Shown here one piece after another: positions 1 through 9,498 of a stretch of 64,000 bases of DNA. Within the stretch, counting starts at the first letter, position 1. Every line of letters begins with the position of its first letter. Below the pieces are notes generated by a model, which was not told the origin of the DNA, ran no database searches, and saw only the letters and a list, made by a program, of their open reading frames with translations. The position numbers were made by a program, and so were the translations under genes. Origin of the DNA: Chitinophaga sp. 180180018-3 (GTDB taxonomy: Bacteria; Bacteroidota; Bacteroidia; Chitinophagales; Chitinophagaceae); NCBI RefSeq assembly GCF_037893185.1, contig NZ_CP140772.1, positions 1,178,001-1,242,000 of the forward strand. Direction: 5' to 3'.

Positions 1-2
1 CC

Positions 3-344
3 AGCAACCTCTGGACTGGCCCTGGCTCAACAAATTCATACCCCTCAGCCTATGCATTAGGATCGGGATGGTTTAAAGTAAGTAACTCATTCTTTGTAGA
101 AAGTGGCGCTTATTTACGCGTGCAGAATATTCAACTGGGATATAATTTCAATGTAGGCAAACAGTCACCTATCGCTATGAGGGTATTTGCTACTGCAGAC
201 AGGCCATTTATTTTCACAAAGTATAATGGATTTACTCCTGAAGTGGGTACAAATACAGACCGTGGTTACGCGGTTTCAGGCTATGATGCAAATGTTTACC
301 CGGTTTCTTCATCTTACAGCTTAGGTGTCAGAGCTACTTTTTAG
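3..344 (+). CDS. SusC/RagA-type TonB-linked outer membrane protein, C-terminal end (partial)
   Basis: The reading frame is open from the left edge of the window to a TAG at 342-344, so only the last 113 codons are present and the true start lies outside. The translation contains the usual end of a SusC barrel: a stretch reading SGAYLRVQNIQLGYNF, a segment like the SusC 'F.tky.GFtPEv' loop, and a final strand ending in VRATF. SusC proteins are outer-membrane TonB-dependent channels that import oligosaccharides captured by SusD. The SusD-type gene starts 56 nt downstream, which fits the standard susC-susD order and makes this the upstream part of a polysaccharide-utilisation locus. Confidence 0.9.
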   Translation, partial: SNLWTGPGSTNSYPSAYALGSGWFKVSNSFFVESGAYLRVQNIQLGYNFNVGKQSPIAMRVFATADRPFIFTKYNGFTPEVGTNTDRGYAVSGYDANVYPVSSSYSLGVRATF

Positions 345-400
345 GTAAAACTAAAAGGTGGTTCATCGATATCTGTTAGAGAAATTTAAAAAAGAAAAAC

Positions 401-1936
401 ATGAGAAGTTATATATCAATATTAATTACAGTAGTACTGTTATCTTCCGGCTGCTCCAAGTTCCTGGATCGTCCAAAGGAAAACCAGCCTCAGATAGCCA
501 CTGTCAACTATTCCGATTTGTCGCAGATGTACCAGCCGGTATCAGGCGTTTATAGAACAGCCTCCAGCGGTACTTTTGGGAAATGGATCAGTATTGCCAT
601 CCGGTCGGAGCGAAGTGATGATATAGAACCCGGGAATGATGACGCTGGCCAGGTAGGTATCCATAATTTTCAAACTGATGTAACTGTAAAAAGTTACTGG
701 GGCATTAATGATATGTGGATCAGTATGTATGCGGTGGTGATGGGCGCTAACAACGCGCTGGTGGAATTGGAAAAATTTGGAAAAAATATTCCTGCCGGCG
801 ATGCGGCCAAAAACAAGCAGCTGGCGCAATACCAGGCGGAAGTTCGTTTCTTCAGGGCGCTTGCCCAGTTTTGGCTTTGCCGCAGTTACGGGGCCGTACC
901 TATACTTGGTATAGAAACTACCGATCCCGCCAAACTGGGTGATGCTACAAAAAGTAGTGTGGAAGATGTAAATAAGTACATTATCTCAGAAATGGATTTC
1001 TGCATCGCGAACCTGGAAGATGCCAGGCCTAATGCAGCCGTACATATGGGAGGCGTTACCAAATACACCGCTTTAATGTTAAAGGCCAAGGCTGCTATGG
1101 ACCTGGCTGGTAACAATAATGGCAGTCAATATTGGGATGTGGTATTGGATTGTACTAACCAGATTGTCAACAGCGGCCAGTTCTCTTTATTCAGCGATTA
1201 TTACCAGTTGTTTAAAAGGCCTGGTAAATTATGTGATGAGGCCATTTTGGAATTGCAATATTCCGATTTCGGCAAGGCGACCGGCGACGTGGTGAATTCC
1301 GGCGGCGTAGGCGAAGAATGGGGAAATTTCTTTTTCTTCCAGGGTCCTGAAAACACCTATAGCCCGGTGATTACCGGTCCGGGTTGGATGGTGCCCACAC
1401 AAAAGGCAGTCGATTTCCTGAAATCACGTAACGACAGTATCCGTTTAAAAACAGCCATTCAGTATTGCGGCATCAATGGAGATCCTTCTACTTATGCTGT
1501 TACACCCGATGGGGATACCATATCCGGCAACGCATCAAGAAAGAAATACTTTAATGGAAAGGCCTATTTCCCCCGCTCGCAAATGACGCCCGACAGGATA
1601 GATTTTTATGGATCCAATAACAATATCCGGATAATGCGTTATGCCGAAGCATTATTGATGAATGCTGAAGCAAAGATCCGCAAAGGACAAAATGGAGACG
1701 CCCAGGTAAACCTGGTAAGGAACCGGGCAAAACTGGCCTCCATCTCCAATGTTACCCTGACGCAATTACTGGACGAACGCCATGCCGAACTGATATGCGA
1801 ATGGTGGGGCGAAAGATTCAATGACCTGTTGAGAACAGATCAGGCAGCCACTGTGCTGAAGGGTTTTGTAAAGGGACAAAGTGAATACATTCCTGTTCCG
1901 CAGGCGCAGGAAGACGTAAATCCGAAGCTCAAGTAA
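401..1936 (+). CDS. RagB/SusD family nutrient-uptake lipoprotein
   Basis: A 511-residue protein with a lipoprotein signal: a short hydrophobic stretch followed by a lipobox with Cys18 (LSSGC). The family's TPR-rich fold is suggested by segments such as AEVRFFRALAQFWLCRSYG and the C-terminal RYAEALLMNAEAKIRKG and RHAELICEWWGERFNDLLR, all typical of RagB/SusD. The length is normal for the family. It sits at the outer membrane surface as the glycan-binding lid of the preceding SusC channel. The following GH16 and GH3 genes on the same strand suggest the bound glycan is a beta-glucan. The start at 401 is favoured because it gives a complete lipoprotein signal. Confidence 0.93.
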   Translation: MRSYISILITVVLLSSGCSKFLDRPKENQPQIATVNYSDLSQMYQPVSGVYRTASSGTFGKWISIAIRSERSDDIEPGNDDAGQVGIHNFQTDVTVKSYWGINDMWISMYAVVMGANNALVELEKFGKNIPAGDAAKNKQLAQYQAEVRFFRALAQFWLCRSYGAVPILGIETTDPAKLGDATKSSVEDVNKYIISEMDFCIANLEDARPNAAVHMGGVTKYTALMLKAKAAMDLAGNNNGSQYWDVVLDCTNQIVNSGQFSLFSDYYQLFKRPGKLCDEAILELQYSDFGKATGDVVNSGGVGEEWGNFFFFQGPENTYSPVITGPGWMVPTQKAVDFLKSRNDSIRLKTAIQYCGINGDPSTYAVTPDGDTISGNASRKKYFNGKAYFPRSQMTPDRIDFYGSNNNIRIMRYAEALLMNAEAKIRKGQNGDAQVNLVRNRAKLASISNVTLTQLLDERHAELICEWWGERFNDLLRTDQAATVLKGFVKGQSEYIPVPQAQEDVNPKLK

Positions 1937-1976
1937 TTTAACATCAAATCGTTTTTAAGCATCGCAATTATAGTAA

Positions 1977-2798
1977 ATGAAAAAAATCAGCGTTTATACA
2001 ATTTCTTTATGTTTTGTGCTTGGCTCCTTCCAATGGAGCCAGGCGCAAACGCCGTCTGCCAGGCGTCATACAAAATGGAAGCTGACCTGGAGTGATGAGT
2101 TTAACTACAAAGGACTGCCCGATAGCACCAAATGGGGCTACGAAACCGGACGTTCAGGCTGGGGAAATAATGAGCTGCAGCTATACACCGCTGCTGATAC
2201 CAGCAACGCCAAAGTAGAAAATGGGTTCCTGTATATCACCGCCAGGAATACCGGTGGCGGCGATAATAAATATACATCCGCCAGAATGACCAGTAGGAAC
2301 AAAGGCGATTGGAAATATGGAAAGCTGGAAGTAAGAGCCCAGCTCCCCGCCGGCAGAGGGCTTTGGCCAGCCATATGGATGATGCCAACCAGGAATTCCT
2401 ATGGAGGATGGCCGGCAAGTGGCGAGATCGATGTCATGGAACATGTTGGCTACATGAAGGATAGCATCTTCGGGAGCCTGCATAGCAAAACCTATAATCA
2501 TGTCATCGGCACACAAAAAACAAAAGGTGTATTCATCAAAGATCCATACAGCAAGTTTCATGTGTACGGAGTGGAATGGACACCCGATAATATCACATTC
2601 CTGTTAGATGGAAAAGTATATTACCAGGGATTCAATGAACATAAAACCTTTGCTGAATGGCCCTTTGATAAACCATTCTATTTATTGTTAAATGTAGCAG
2701 TAGGTGGTAACTGGGGCGGAAAACATGGTGTAGACGATACCGTGTTCCCTGCAGCCATGCAGGTCGACTATGTACGGATGTACAAGTGGGTGGAATAG
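1977..2798 (+). CDS. Glycoside hydrolase family 16 protein (beta-glucanase/laminarinase-like)
   Basis: A 273-residue protein with an N-terminal signal peptide (about residues 1-23, ending near AQA/AQT). Residues 150-155 read E-I-D-V-M-E, the GH16 catalytic motif ExDxxE, with E150 as likely nucleophile and E155 as acid/base. Upstream is the typical WTW/WSDEFN-type start (TWSDEFNYKG), and downstream HVYGVEWTPDNITFLLDG and the end strand MQVDYVRMYKW are also typical. GH16 enzymes cut beta-1,3, mixed beta-1,3/1,4 or related glucans in endo mode. Its position behind SusD and before a GH3 beta-glucosidase supports extracellular or periplasmic beta-glucan depolymerisation. The exact linkage cannot be read from the sequence. 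Confidence 0.93.
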   Translation: MKKISVYTISLCFVLGSFQWSQAQTPSARRHTKWKLTWSDEFNYKGLPDSTKWGYETGRSGWGNNELQLYTAADTSNAKVENGFLYITARNTGGGDNKYTSARMTSRNKGDWKYGKLEVRAQLPAGRGLWPAIWMMPTRNSYGGWPASGEIDVMEHVGYMKDSIFGSLHSKTYNHVIGTQKTKGVFIKDPYSKFHVYGVEWTPDNITFLLDGKVYYQGFNEHKTFAEWPFDKPFYLLLNVAVGGNWGGKHGVDDTVFPAAMQVDYVRMYKWVE

Positions 2799-2824
2799 TT
2801 ATAAAAGTTTAAATATAGGGAACC

Positions 2825-5047
2825 ATGCAATTTAGAAGAATTGCATTCATTGTTATGCCTGTTGTGCTGTGTGTAACTAACAATGCAAGCAGCCAGACTA
2901 ATAACACGGATGCGCGCGTCAACGCTTTATTGGCAAAGATGACGCTGGATGAAAAGATTGGTCAGTTGAATCAATATAATGGCGATTGGGAAGCAACCGG
3001 CCCGGTTACCAAAGATGTAGGCGATAAAATAGCGGAGATCAAAGCCGGTCAGGTAGGCGCCGTGCTGAACATCATGGGTACCACACATGTGAAGGCATTC
3101 CAGGATGCAGCCATGCAATCACGGCTGAAAATTCCGCTGCTATTCGGGCAGGATGTGATACACGGCTATAGCATTACGTTTCCCGTACCGCTGGCACAGG
3201 CCGCCAGCTGGGATCCGGAGATCATCGAAAAGGCAGAGCGTATTGCTGCTACTGAATCGGCAGCGTCCGGAATTAACTGGACATTCTCTCCCATGGTAGA
3301 TATATCCCGGGATCCCCGCTGGGGACGGGTCATGGAAGGTGCCGGGGAAGATCCTTTCCTGGGTGCGAAGATTGCAGTGGCGAGGGTGAAAGGATTTCAG
3401 GGGAAAGGCCTGGGTACGCCCGATGCTATCATGGCCTGCGCCAAGCATTTTGCCGCCTACGGAGCGGCCATAGGAGGCCGGGATTACAACAGCGTGGACA
3501 TGAGCCTGCATTCGCTGTGGGAAACCTATCTGCCGCCTTTTCATGCTGCGCAGCAGGCCGGTGTAGCTACTTTTATGAATTCGTTCAATGATCTGAATGG
3601 AGTGCCGGCTTCTGCCAGTAGTTATCTGCAACGGGATATTCTCAAGGGCAAGTGGGATTTCAAAGGGTTTGTCGTGAGCGACTGGGGATCAATAGGTGAG
3701 ATGATCAATCATGGATATGTGAAAGATAACTATGAGGCAGCAGAAGTAGCCATAAAAGCCGGAAGCGACATGGACATGGAAAGCCGCAGCTACATCAGGC
3801 ATTTGAAGCAACTGGTAACAGATAAAAAGGTAGATATTGGATTAATAGACGATGCTGTGCGCAGAATACTCAAAAAGAAATTTGAATTGGGACTATTTGA
3901 AAACCCATATCGCTTTATTGATGCAGGCCGGGAACGGACCATGCTGAACAGGCCTGAGAATATGGCCATTGCAAGAGACATAGCGCGCAAAAGTATGGTG
4001 CTGTTGAAAAACGATCATCACCTTTTACCGCTTACCGGGGTGAAAAACATCGGACTGATAGGGCCGCTGGCAAAAGCGAAAAAGGAATTGAAAGGATTCT
4101 GGTCTTTGAATGTAAACCGGGATGAAGATATTCCTTCCCTGGTGGAGGGATTGCAATCACAGCTGCCGGATACAAAACTGTTGTATGCTCCAGGCTGCGG
4201 TATTGCCGACTCTTCCCGCTCAGGTTTTGATGCAGCGATGGCGGTTGCCGCTAAGTCAGATGTTGTTGTTATGGCAATGGGGGAAGCGCCGGATATGACC
4301 GGTGAAGCCAAAAGCCGCTCCAACATTCATCTTCCGGGCATACAGGAAGAACTGATAAAAGCAGTTGTTGCCACCGGAAAGCCGGTAGTACTCGTATTAA
4401 TGACCGGCCGGCCGATGGTTTTCGACTGGGCAGCGGATCATGTGCCGGCTATTGTATATGCCTGGTGGCCGGGCAGCCAGGGCGGAAATGCAATGGCAGA
4501 TGTACTCCTGGGCAAGTATAATCCCTCCGCAAAATTGCCCATGACATTTCCACGGTCGGAAGGACAAATTCCTATCTACTACAATCACTACAACACCGGC
4601 CGGCCTCCGGCAAGCGATACAGACAGGTTTTATAAATCGGCGTATACCGATTTGCTGAATTCTCCACGTTATGCCTTTGGATATGGATTGAGTTATACCA
4701 GTTTTGCTTACAGCGATCTGAAGTGGAAGAAAGACAATAACCGCATTATTGTTTCTTTCAATGTAAAAAATACCGGTGATAATGAAGGAACTGAAACGCC
4801 GCAGTTGTATATTCACAATATAGTATCCAGGCCGCTGCGCCCGGTGAAAGAACTGAAAGGATTTACAAAGATTTTTCTTCGGCCAGGAGAAACCAAAAGT
4901 GTAACCATTGACGTTACCAAAGAAGAACTCAGTTCTTATAATGAAAAACTGGAGAAAGTGGTGTTGCCAATATCCTGTCAGATAATGATAGGGAGTGCAT
5001 CTGATGACATCCGGTTACAGACAGCAACGATTACTAACATTTTTTAA
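2825..5047 (+). CDS. Glycoside hydrolase family 3 beta-glucosidase (BglX-like)
   Basis: A 740-residue exported protein with a signal peptide (about residues 1-23). The (alpha/beta)8 domain follows, with MTLDEKIGQL near the start and FGQDVIHGY, a substrate-contact segment. Asp286 in GFVVSDWG is the expected nucleophile. The alpha/beta sandwich domain (about 400-600) and a C-terminal fibronectin-III-like domain (about 650-730, NTGDNEGTETPQLYI) complete the BglX layout. It should release glucose from the ends of beta-gluco-oligosaccharides made by the GH16 enzyme encoded 26 nt upstream. The length is close to that of E. coli BglX. All key domains appear intact. Confidence 0.95.
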   Translation: MQFRRIAFIVMPVVLCVTNNASSQTNNTDARVNALLAKMTLDEKIGQLNQYNGDWEATGPVTKDVGDKIAEIKAGQVGAVLNIMGTTHVKAFQDAAMQSRLKIPLLFGQDVIHGYSITFPVPLAQAASWDPEIIEKAERIAATESAASGINWTFSPMVDISRDPRWGRVMEGAGEDPFLGAKIAVARVKGFQGKGLGTPDAIMACAKHFAAYGAAIGGRDYNSVDMSLHSLWETYLPPFHAAQQAGVATFMNSFNDLNGVPASASSYLQRDILKGKWDFKGFVVSDWGSIGEMINHGYVKDNYEAAEVAIKAGSDMDMESRSYIRHLKQLVTDKKVDIGLIDDAVRRILKKKFELGLFENPYRFIDAGRERTMLNRPENMAIARDIARKSMVLLKNDHHLLPLTGVKNIGLIGPLAKAKKELKGFWSLNVNRDEDIPSLVEGLQSQLPDTKLLYAPGCGIADSSRSGFDAAMAVAAKSDVVVMAMGEAPDMTGEAKSRSNIHLPGIQEELIKAVVATGKPVVLVLMTGRPMVFDWAADHVPAIVYAWWPGSQGGNAMADVLLGKYNPSAKLPMTFPRSEGQIPIYYNHYNTGRPPASDTDRFYKSAYTDLLNSPRYAFGYGLSYTSFAYSDLKWKKDNNRIIVSFNVKNTGDNEGTETPQLYIHNIVSRPLRPVKELKGFTKIFLRPGETKSVTIDVTKEELSSYNEKLEKVVLPISCQIMIGSASDDIRLQTATITNIF

Positions 5048-5062
5048 TAAATCTCTTTAAAC

Positions 5063-6163
5063 ATGAGAAGGGTAAAAGTAGCCATATTAGGAGCCGGATT
5101 TATTGCCGATATTCACATGGAAAGCTATGAGCGATATGTTCCGGAAGCGGAAATAGTGGCGGTTTATACAAGAAATGCAGAGAAGGCTGCGGCCTTTGCT
5201 GCCAAACATCATATTGCTCAGCACTTTTCTTCCATAGACGATTTAATCCGGAATACCGACTTTGATGTAGTGGATATCTGTTTGCCTAATTTCCTGCACA
5301 AGGAAGCTACATTGAAAGCTGCCGCTGCCGGTAAGCACATCATTATTGAAAAACCTTTAGCTGTTACACTGGAAGAAGCCGATGAAATGATTGCAGCCTG
5401 TGAAAAAGCAGGAGTGAAACTGATGTATGCAGAAGAGCTTTGCTTTGCGCCCAAGTATGAGCGCGCCCGGAAGCTGGTGGAAGAAGGAGCAGTGGGAGAT
5501 ATTTACATGCTGAAGCAATCGGAAAAACACTCAGGCCCGCATTCCGACTGGTTTTACGATATTACGCAATCAGGCGGTGGCGTGCTGATGGACATGGGCT
5601 GCCATGGTATAGCCTGGTTCAGATGGATGTTGAAAAATAGTGTAGCCGTGAGCGTTACCGCATCCATGAAAACGGTATTTCATAAAGAAAGAACCCGTGG
5701 GGAAGACAATTCTATTGTCATCATTGAATTCGAAAATGGTGTAACAGGCGTAGTAGAGAACTCATGGGCAAAACATGGCGGCATGGACGATCGCAGCGAG
5801 ATTCATGGCACAGGCGGCGTGGCGTATGCCGACCTGTTCACCGGAAATTCTGTACTGGCCTATAGCAAAAACGGTTACGGCTATGCCATGGAAAAAACAG
5901 ATACTACCGTAGGATGGAGTTTTTGTATGTTTGAAGAAGCCTTTAACCAGGGATATCCCCAGGAACTGAAGCACTTTATCGACTGTGTGCAAAATGACCG
6001 CGAACCGCTGGTGACGGGGAAAGACGGAAGAGCTGTACTGGAAATTATTTATGCTGCCTATGCATCCGCAGGACAAGGCAAAAGGATAACACTTCCATTT
6101 GATCAAAGAGTAGAAAAACCCATTGACTTATGGTTGCAACCATCCACCACCACTAAATATTGA
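5063..6163 (+). CDS. Gfo/Idh/MocA family NAD(P)-dependent oxidoreductase
   Basis: A 366-residue protein with an N-terminal Rossmann fold (VAILGAGFIAD at residues 6-16) and the family signature EKP at residues 96-98, which holds the catalytic lysine. The C-terminal alpha/beta domain carries GGVLMDMGCHG, another family hallmark with the usual metal/substrate-side histidine. There is no signal peptide, so it is cytosolic. Family members oxidise or reduce sugar hydroxyls, often at C3. It lies between a GH3 gene and an amino-sugar-phosphate isomerase gene, and a GMC oxidoreductase is encoded further downstream. A role in processing an oxidised or modified sugar is plausible but not proven. Confidence 0.9.
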   Translation: MRRVKVAILGAGFIADIHMESYERYVPEAEIVAVYTRNAEKAAAFAAKHHIAQHFSSIDDLIRNTDFDVVDICLPNFLHKEATLKAAAAGKHIIIEKPLAVTLEEADEMIAACEKAGVKLMYAEELCFAPKYERARKLVEEGAVGDIYMLKQSEKHSGPHSDWFYDITQSGGGVLMDMGCHGIAWFRWMLKNSVAVSVTASMKTVFHKERTRGEDNSIVIIEFENGVTGVVENSWAKHGGMDDRSEIHGTGGVAYADLFTGNSVLAYSKNGYGYAMEKTDTTVGWSFCMFEEAFNQGYPQELKHFIDCVQNDREPLVTGKDGRAVLEIIYAAYASAGQGKRITLPFDQRVEKPIDLWLQPSTTTKY

Positions 6164-6167
6164 AATC

Positions 6168-6932
6168 GTGAAATTAAGGATCTGTCGAACTTATGAGGAA
6201 CTTTCTGCGAAAGTTGCTGAGTATGTAATTATGCTGATGTCGGGCTATGAAAAGCCATTGCTTTGTCCGGCCTCCGGCGACACGCCCGCGGGTTTGTATA
6301 AAGTATTGGCAGAAAGATGCCAGGGGGGAAAGTGCAATATTGCCGATTGGAGCTTTGTTGGCCTGGATGAATGGGTAGGCCTCAACGGAACCGATGAGGG
6401 AAGCTGCCGGTATTCAATCGACCAAACGTTGTTTCGTCCGCTCAGCATCGCTGAAAATAACATCTGTTTTTTTGACGGCCGTTCGGAGGATTTACAAAAA
6501 GAGTGCGAGACTGCCGAGCAGTTTATCAGCGCAGGAAACGGAATGGATGTGGCAATTCTGGGTTTGGGAATGAATGGGCATATTGCCATGAATGAGCCCT
6601 TATGCACCATTGACGGCAGGGCGCAGGTAGTGGCGCTGCATGCCGTGACTAAGCAGGTGGGACAAAAGTATTTTAATCAGCCCCAGGTATTAGACAGAGG
6701 GATTACTTTAGGAATGGGCACACTCAGGGAAAGCAGGCATATTATTTTAATGGTGAGTGGTAAGCACAAAGCATCCATTGTCAGGAAGCTGTTAGAGGAA
6801 CCTGTTACAAATGAGCTGCCTGCAAGCCTTTTGCTGGATCATCCGTCTGTAACAGTTTTTTTAGATGCGGATGCTGCTGTTGATTTATCAAATAAAGAGA
6901 TAGATGGAGAGAACGCAGATCTTAGGCATTGA
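6168..6932 (+). CDS. Glucosamine/galactosamine-6-phosphate isomerase (NagB/AgaI-like)
   Basis: The likely start is GTG at 6168, 4 nt after the stop of the preceding gene; an ATG at 6123 would need a long overlap with that gene and an atypical N-terminus. The product has 254 residues. The segment GLDEWVGL holds Asp67, matching the enolisation Asp72 of E. coli NagB. The segment LGLGMNGHIAMNEP holds His138 and Glu143, but position 136 is Asn where E. coli NagB has Asp141. From memory, an Asn there is typical of galactosamine-6-phosphate isomerase (AgaI) relatives. The enzyme would convert an amino-sugar 6-phosphate to a keto-sugar phosphate plus ammonia. It is cytosolic and overlaps the next gene by 29 nt, which implies translational coupling. 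Confidence 0.85.
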   Translation: MKLRICRTYEELSAKVAEYVIMLMSGYEKPLLCPASGDTPAGLYKVLAERCQGGKCNIADWSFVGLDEWVGLNGTDEGSCRYSIDQTLFRPLSIAENNICFFDGRSEDLQKECETAEQFISAGNGMDVAILGLGMNGHIAMNEPLCTIDGRAQVVALHAVTKQVGQKYFNQPQVLDRGITLGMGTLRESRHIILMVSGKHKASIVRKLLEEPVTNELPASLLLDHPSVTVFLDADAAVDLSNKEIDGENADLRH

Positions 6933-7767
6933 TCTTGGCGGAACAAATCTCCGCGCTGGCGTAGTTAATAAAGGAGCCCTGCAGTCTGTCATCTCCCAAA
7001 CCCTCTACGCGCAGGGAACAAGAGAAGAAATTCTTAACCAGGTTTTTGGTGTCATTGATAACGTCATCAATGCCGACGTAGGGGCCATTGGTATTGGGGC
7101 GCCTGGCCTTGTAGACCCGGTTAGCGGGATATTATATGATGTAGTGAACATTCCTTCCATCAATGAAACGAACCTGCGAAGTATTTTGGAGCAACGTTAT
7201 AACATGCCGGTGAAAATCGAAAATGACGCCAACTGTTTTGCGCTGGGTGAATTTTATTTTGGTATCGGGAGTGCCTGTGAATCGCTGGTGGGGTTAACAA
7301 TAGGAACCGGATTAGGAACAGGAATTATAGTCAATGGAAAAATACTTGCCGGGAAACACGGAGGGGCAGGGGAGTTTGGGATGATCAACTATCTCGACAA
7401 AAATATTGAGTATTATGTCAGCGGTCGTTTTTTTGAACATCACTATAAAACAACAGGAGAAGTTGTTTATATAAGCGCACTGGCAGGAGATCCGGAGGCG
7501 ATAGCCATGTATGAAGCATTCGGCCGGCATTTGGGGGCAGCCATCAACGTGATCCTCTATGCGTTGGACACGGAATGTATTGTCATTGGCGGTGCTGTGA
7601 AAGCAGCTTTTTCTTTTTACGCGAAAAGCATGTGGGATACGGTTCGCAGCTTTGAATTCAAGCGTACTGTTTCAGCTTTGAAAATAGAAGCATCTGCCCT
7701 GGTGAACAGTAATATTTTAGGTGCAGCAGCTTTGCATCTTCCGGTAGTTGAAGGAAGTCAGAAATAA
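6904..7767 (+). CDS. ROK family sugar kinase
   Basis: A 287-residue protein starting with the ATP-phosphate motif GIDLGGTNLRAG. It continues with GIGAPGLVDP, the sugar-binding ENDANCFALGE segment with the catalytic Asp, and TIGTGLGTGIIVNGK. The usual ROK zinc motif CxCGxxGCxE after the GEFG segment is absent and is replaced by a Cys-free stretch (about residues 156-175). This is a departure from classical glucokinases and N-acetylglucosamine kinases, although some Bacteroidota ROK proteins share it. It would phosphorylate a hexose or amino sugar in the cytosol, feeding the isomerase whose gene it overlaps. There is no helix-turn-helix, so it is a kinase rather than a ROK repressor. Confidence 0.9.
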   Translation: MERTQILGIDLGGTNLRAGVVNKGALQSVISQTLYAQGTREEILNQVFGVIDNVINADVGAIGIGAPGLVDPVSGILYDVVNIPSINETNLRSILEQRYNMPVKIENDANCFALGEFYFGIGSACESLVGLTIGTGLGTGIIVNGKILAGKHGGAGEFGMINYLDKNIEYYVSGRFFEHHYKTTGEVVYISALAGDPEAIAMYEAFGRHLGAAINVILYALDTECIVIGGAVKAAFSFYAKSMWDTVRSFEFKRTVSALKIEASALVNSNILGAAALHLPVVEGSQK

Positions 7768-7797
7768 ATTCAATCATCAACAAATAAATTTTTGCGT

Positions 7798-9498
7798 ATG
7801 GCAGATAGTACGGATGCTACCAGGCATTATGATGCCATTGTTGTTGGCAGCGGTATCAGCGGTGGCTGGGCGGCAAAGGAACTGTGTGAAAAAGGATTGA
7901 AAACGCTGGTGCTGGAGCGGGGCAGGAATGTGGAACATATAAAAGATTATCCAACCGCCAGTACGCCGGTTTGGGAGTTCAAATACCGGGGCGCGCTTCC
8001 GAAAGCAGTGTTGGATGCAAACCCCTATATCAGCAGAGCCGCCGGCTACGATGCCACTACGGCGCATTTTTTTGTAAAGGATGCAGATCATCCTTATATC
8101 CAGGAAAAGCCTTTCGAATGGATACGTGGCTACCAGGTGGGCGGGAAGTCGCTCATATGGGGCCGTGCCTGCGCCCGTTGGAGTGAAATGGATTTCACCG
8201 CTCCGCACCGCTATGGTTATGGCATTGAATGGCCCATCGGATATAACGATATTGCCCCCTGGTATAGTCATGTTGAGAAATTCATTGGTGTTTGTGGAAA
8301 TAAGGAAGGTATCGACACTATGCCGGATGGGGAATTTATGCCTGCATTTGAATTGAATTGTGTAGAACAGCATTTGAAACATGTGGTGGCAGCTAAGTTT
8401 AACCGGCACTACGTATCCGGCAGATGGGCCCAGGTAACACAGCCACAGGATATTCAGAAAGAGCAGCACCGGCAATGCCTCAGCCGGAACCTTTGCATGC
8501 GTGGCTGCCCGCTGGGAGGATACTTTAGCTCCAATGCCTCTACGCTGCCCTGGGCGGAAAAAACAGGTAATCTGACGATACGGCCTTTCTCTGTAGTACA
8601 TTCCGTTATTTATGATGAGGCCTCCGGTAAGGCAACAGGAGTAAAGGTGATCGATGCCCGTACAAAAGAAGAAATCATCTTTCATGCGAAAATTATTTTC
8701 CTCAATGCTTCCGCTTTAAATACCAATCTCGTTTTGCTGAACTCAACTTCCAAACGTTTCCCGAATGGATTAGGGAACGACAACGGTTTGCTGGGTAAGT
8801 ATATCTGTTTCCATAATTACAGGGCGGGGATGAGCGGAGAGTTTGATGGTTTTGAAGATAAGTATTACAAGGTGTCTAAACCTGCGGAATGCATTATCCC
8901 TAACTTCCGGAACGTGTATGAGAAAGACACGGATTTTGTAGGTGGATATGTGATCTTCAGTGCTGCCTACCGGGAAAAGCTGAACGACAAAAACATCCCG
9001 CCGGTACTGGGCACTGAATTCAAAGAAGCCATCAGCAAGCCCGGGAAATGGGGCGCCTACATGTATATGCAGGGCGAAACTATTCCCAAAGAAAGTAATC
9101 ATGTGAGATTGAGTAAAGATAAAAAAGATGAATGGGGCATTCCTTTGCTGATCACGTCTGTCGATTATGATGATAACGACGATAAGATGGTCAACGATTT
9201 TATTGAACAGGGGAAAGCCATGCTAACAGCTGCCGGCGCAAAGAACATCTCCGTGAGTGAGAACCGTCAGCCACCAGGCCTGGATATACATGAAATGGGC
9301 GGAGTACGTATGGGAAAAGATCCTGCTACTTCTTTACTGAATGAATGGAATCAGTTACATCTTTGCAAAAATGTATTTGTTACTGATGGCGCCTGTATGA
9401 CAAGTACCGGCAACCAGAGCCCGTCTATTCTTTATATGTCTTTAACCGCAAGAGCTGCTAACTATGCAGTAGAGCAATTAAAAAAAGGAGCGTTGTAA
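7798..9498 (+). CDS. GMC family FAD-dependent oxidoreductase, large subunit (glucoside 3-dehydrogenase type)
   Basis: ATG at 7798 gives 566 residues; a TTG at 7792 would add only two. The N-terminus has the FAD-binding motif VVGSGISGG followed by VLERG. The C-terminal GMC region has DIHEMGGVRMG with the active-site His, and TDGACMTSTGNQSPS with the second conserved polar residue and FAD contacts. A CMRGCPLGG segment contains paired cysteines, often seen in the sugar-dehydrogenase branch. The gene for a gluconate-2-dehydrogenase subunit 3-like protein begins directly after the stop codon, which is the usual pairing for glucoside 3-dehydrogenases. There is no classical signal peptide, so export may be together with the Tat-type small subunit. 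Confidence 0.92.
   Translation: MADSTDATRHYDAIVVGSGISGGWAAKELCEKGLKTLVLERGRNVEHIKDYPTASTPVWEFKYRGALPKAVLDANPYISRAAGYDATTAHFFVKDADHPYIQEKPFEWIRGYQVGGKSLIWGRACARWSEMDFTAPHRYGYGIEWPIGYNDIAPWYSHVEKFIGVCGNKEGIDTMPDGEFMPAFELNCVEQHLKHVVAAKFNRHYVSGRWAQVTQPQDIQKEQHRQCLSRNLCMRGCPLGGYFSSNASTLPWAEKTGNLTIRPFSVVHSVIYDEASGKATGVKVIDARTKEEIIFHAKIIFLNASALNTNLVLLNSTSKRFPNGLGNDNGLLGKYICFHNYRAGMSGEFDGFEDKYYKVSKPAECIIPNFRNVYEKDTDFVGGYVIFSAAYREKLNDKNIPPVLGTEFKEAISKPGKWGAYMYMQGETIPKESNHVRLSKDKKDEWGIPLLITSVDYDDNDDKMVNDFIEQGKAMLTAAGAKNISVSENRQPPGLDIHEMGGVRMGKDPATSLLNEWNQLHLCKNVFVTDGACMTSTGNQSPSILYMSLTARAANYAVEQLKKGAL

Noticed and set aside
7777..8685. 302-codon frame antisense to the GMC gene
   Set aside because: The opposite strand encodes a clear GMC oxidoreductase; the antisense frame has no recognisable protein features.
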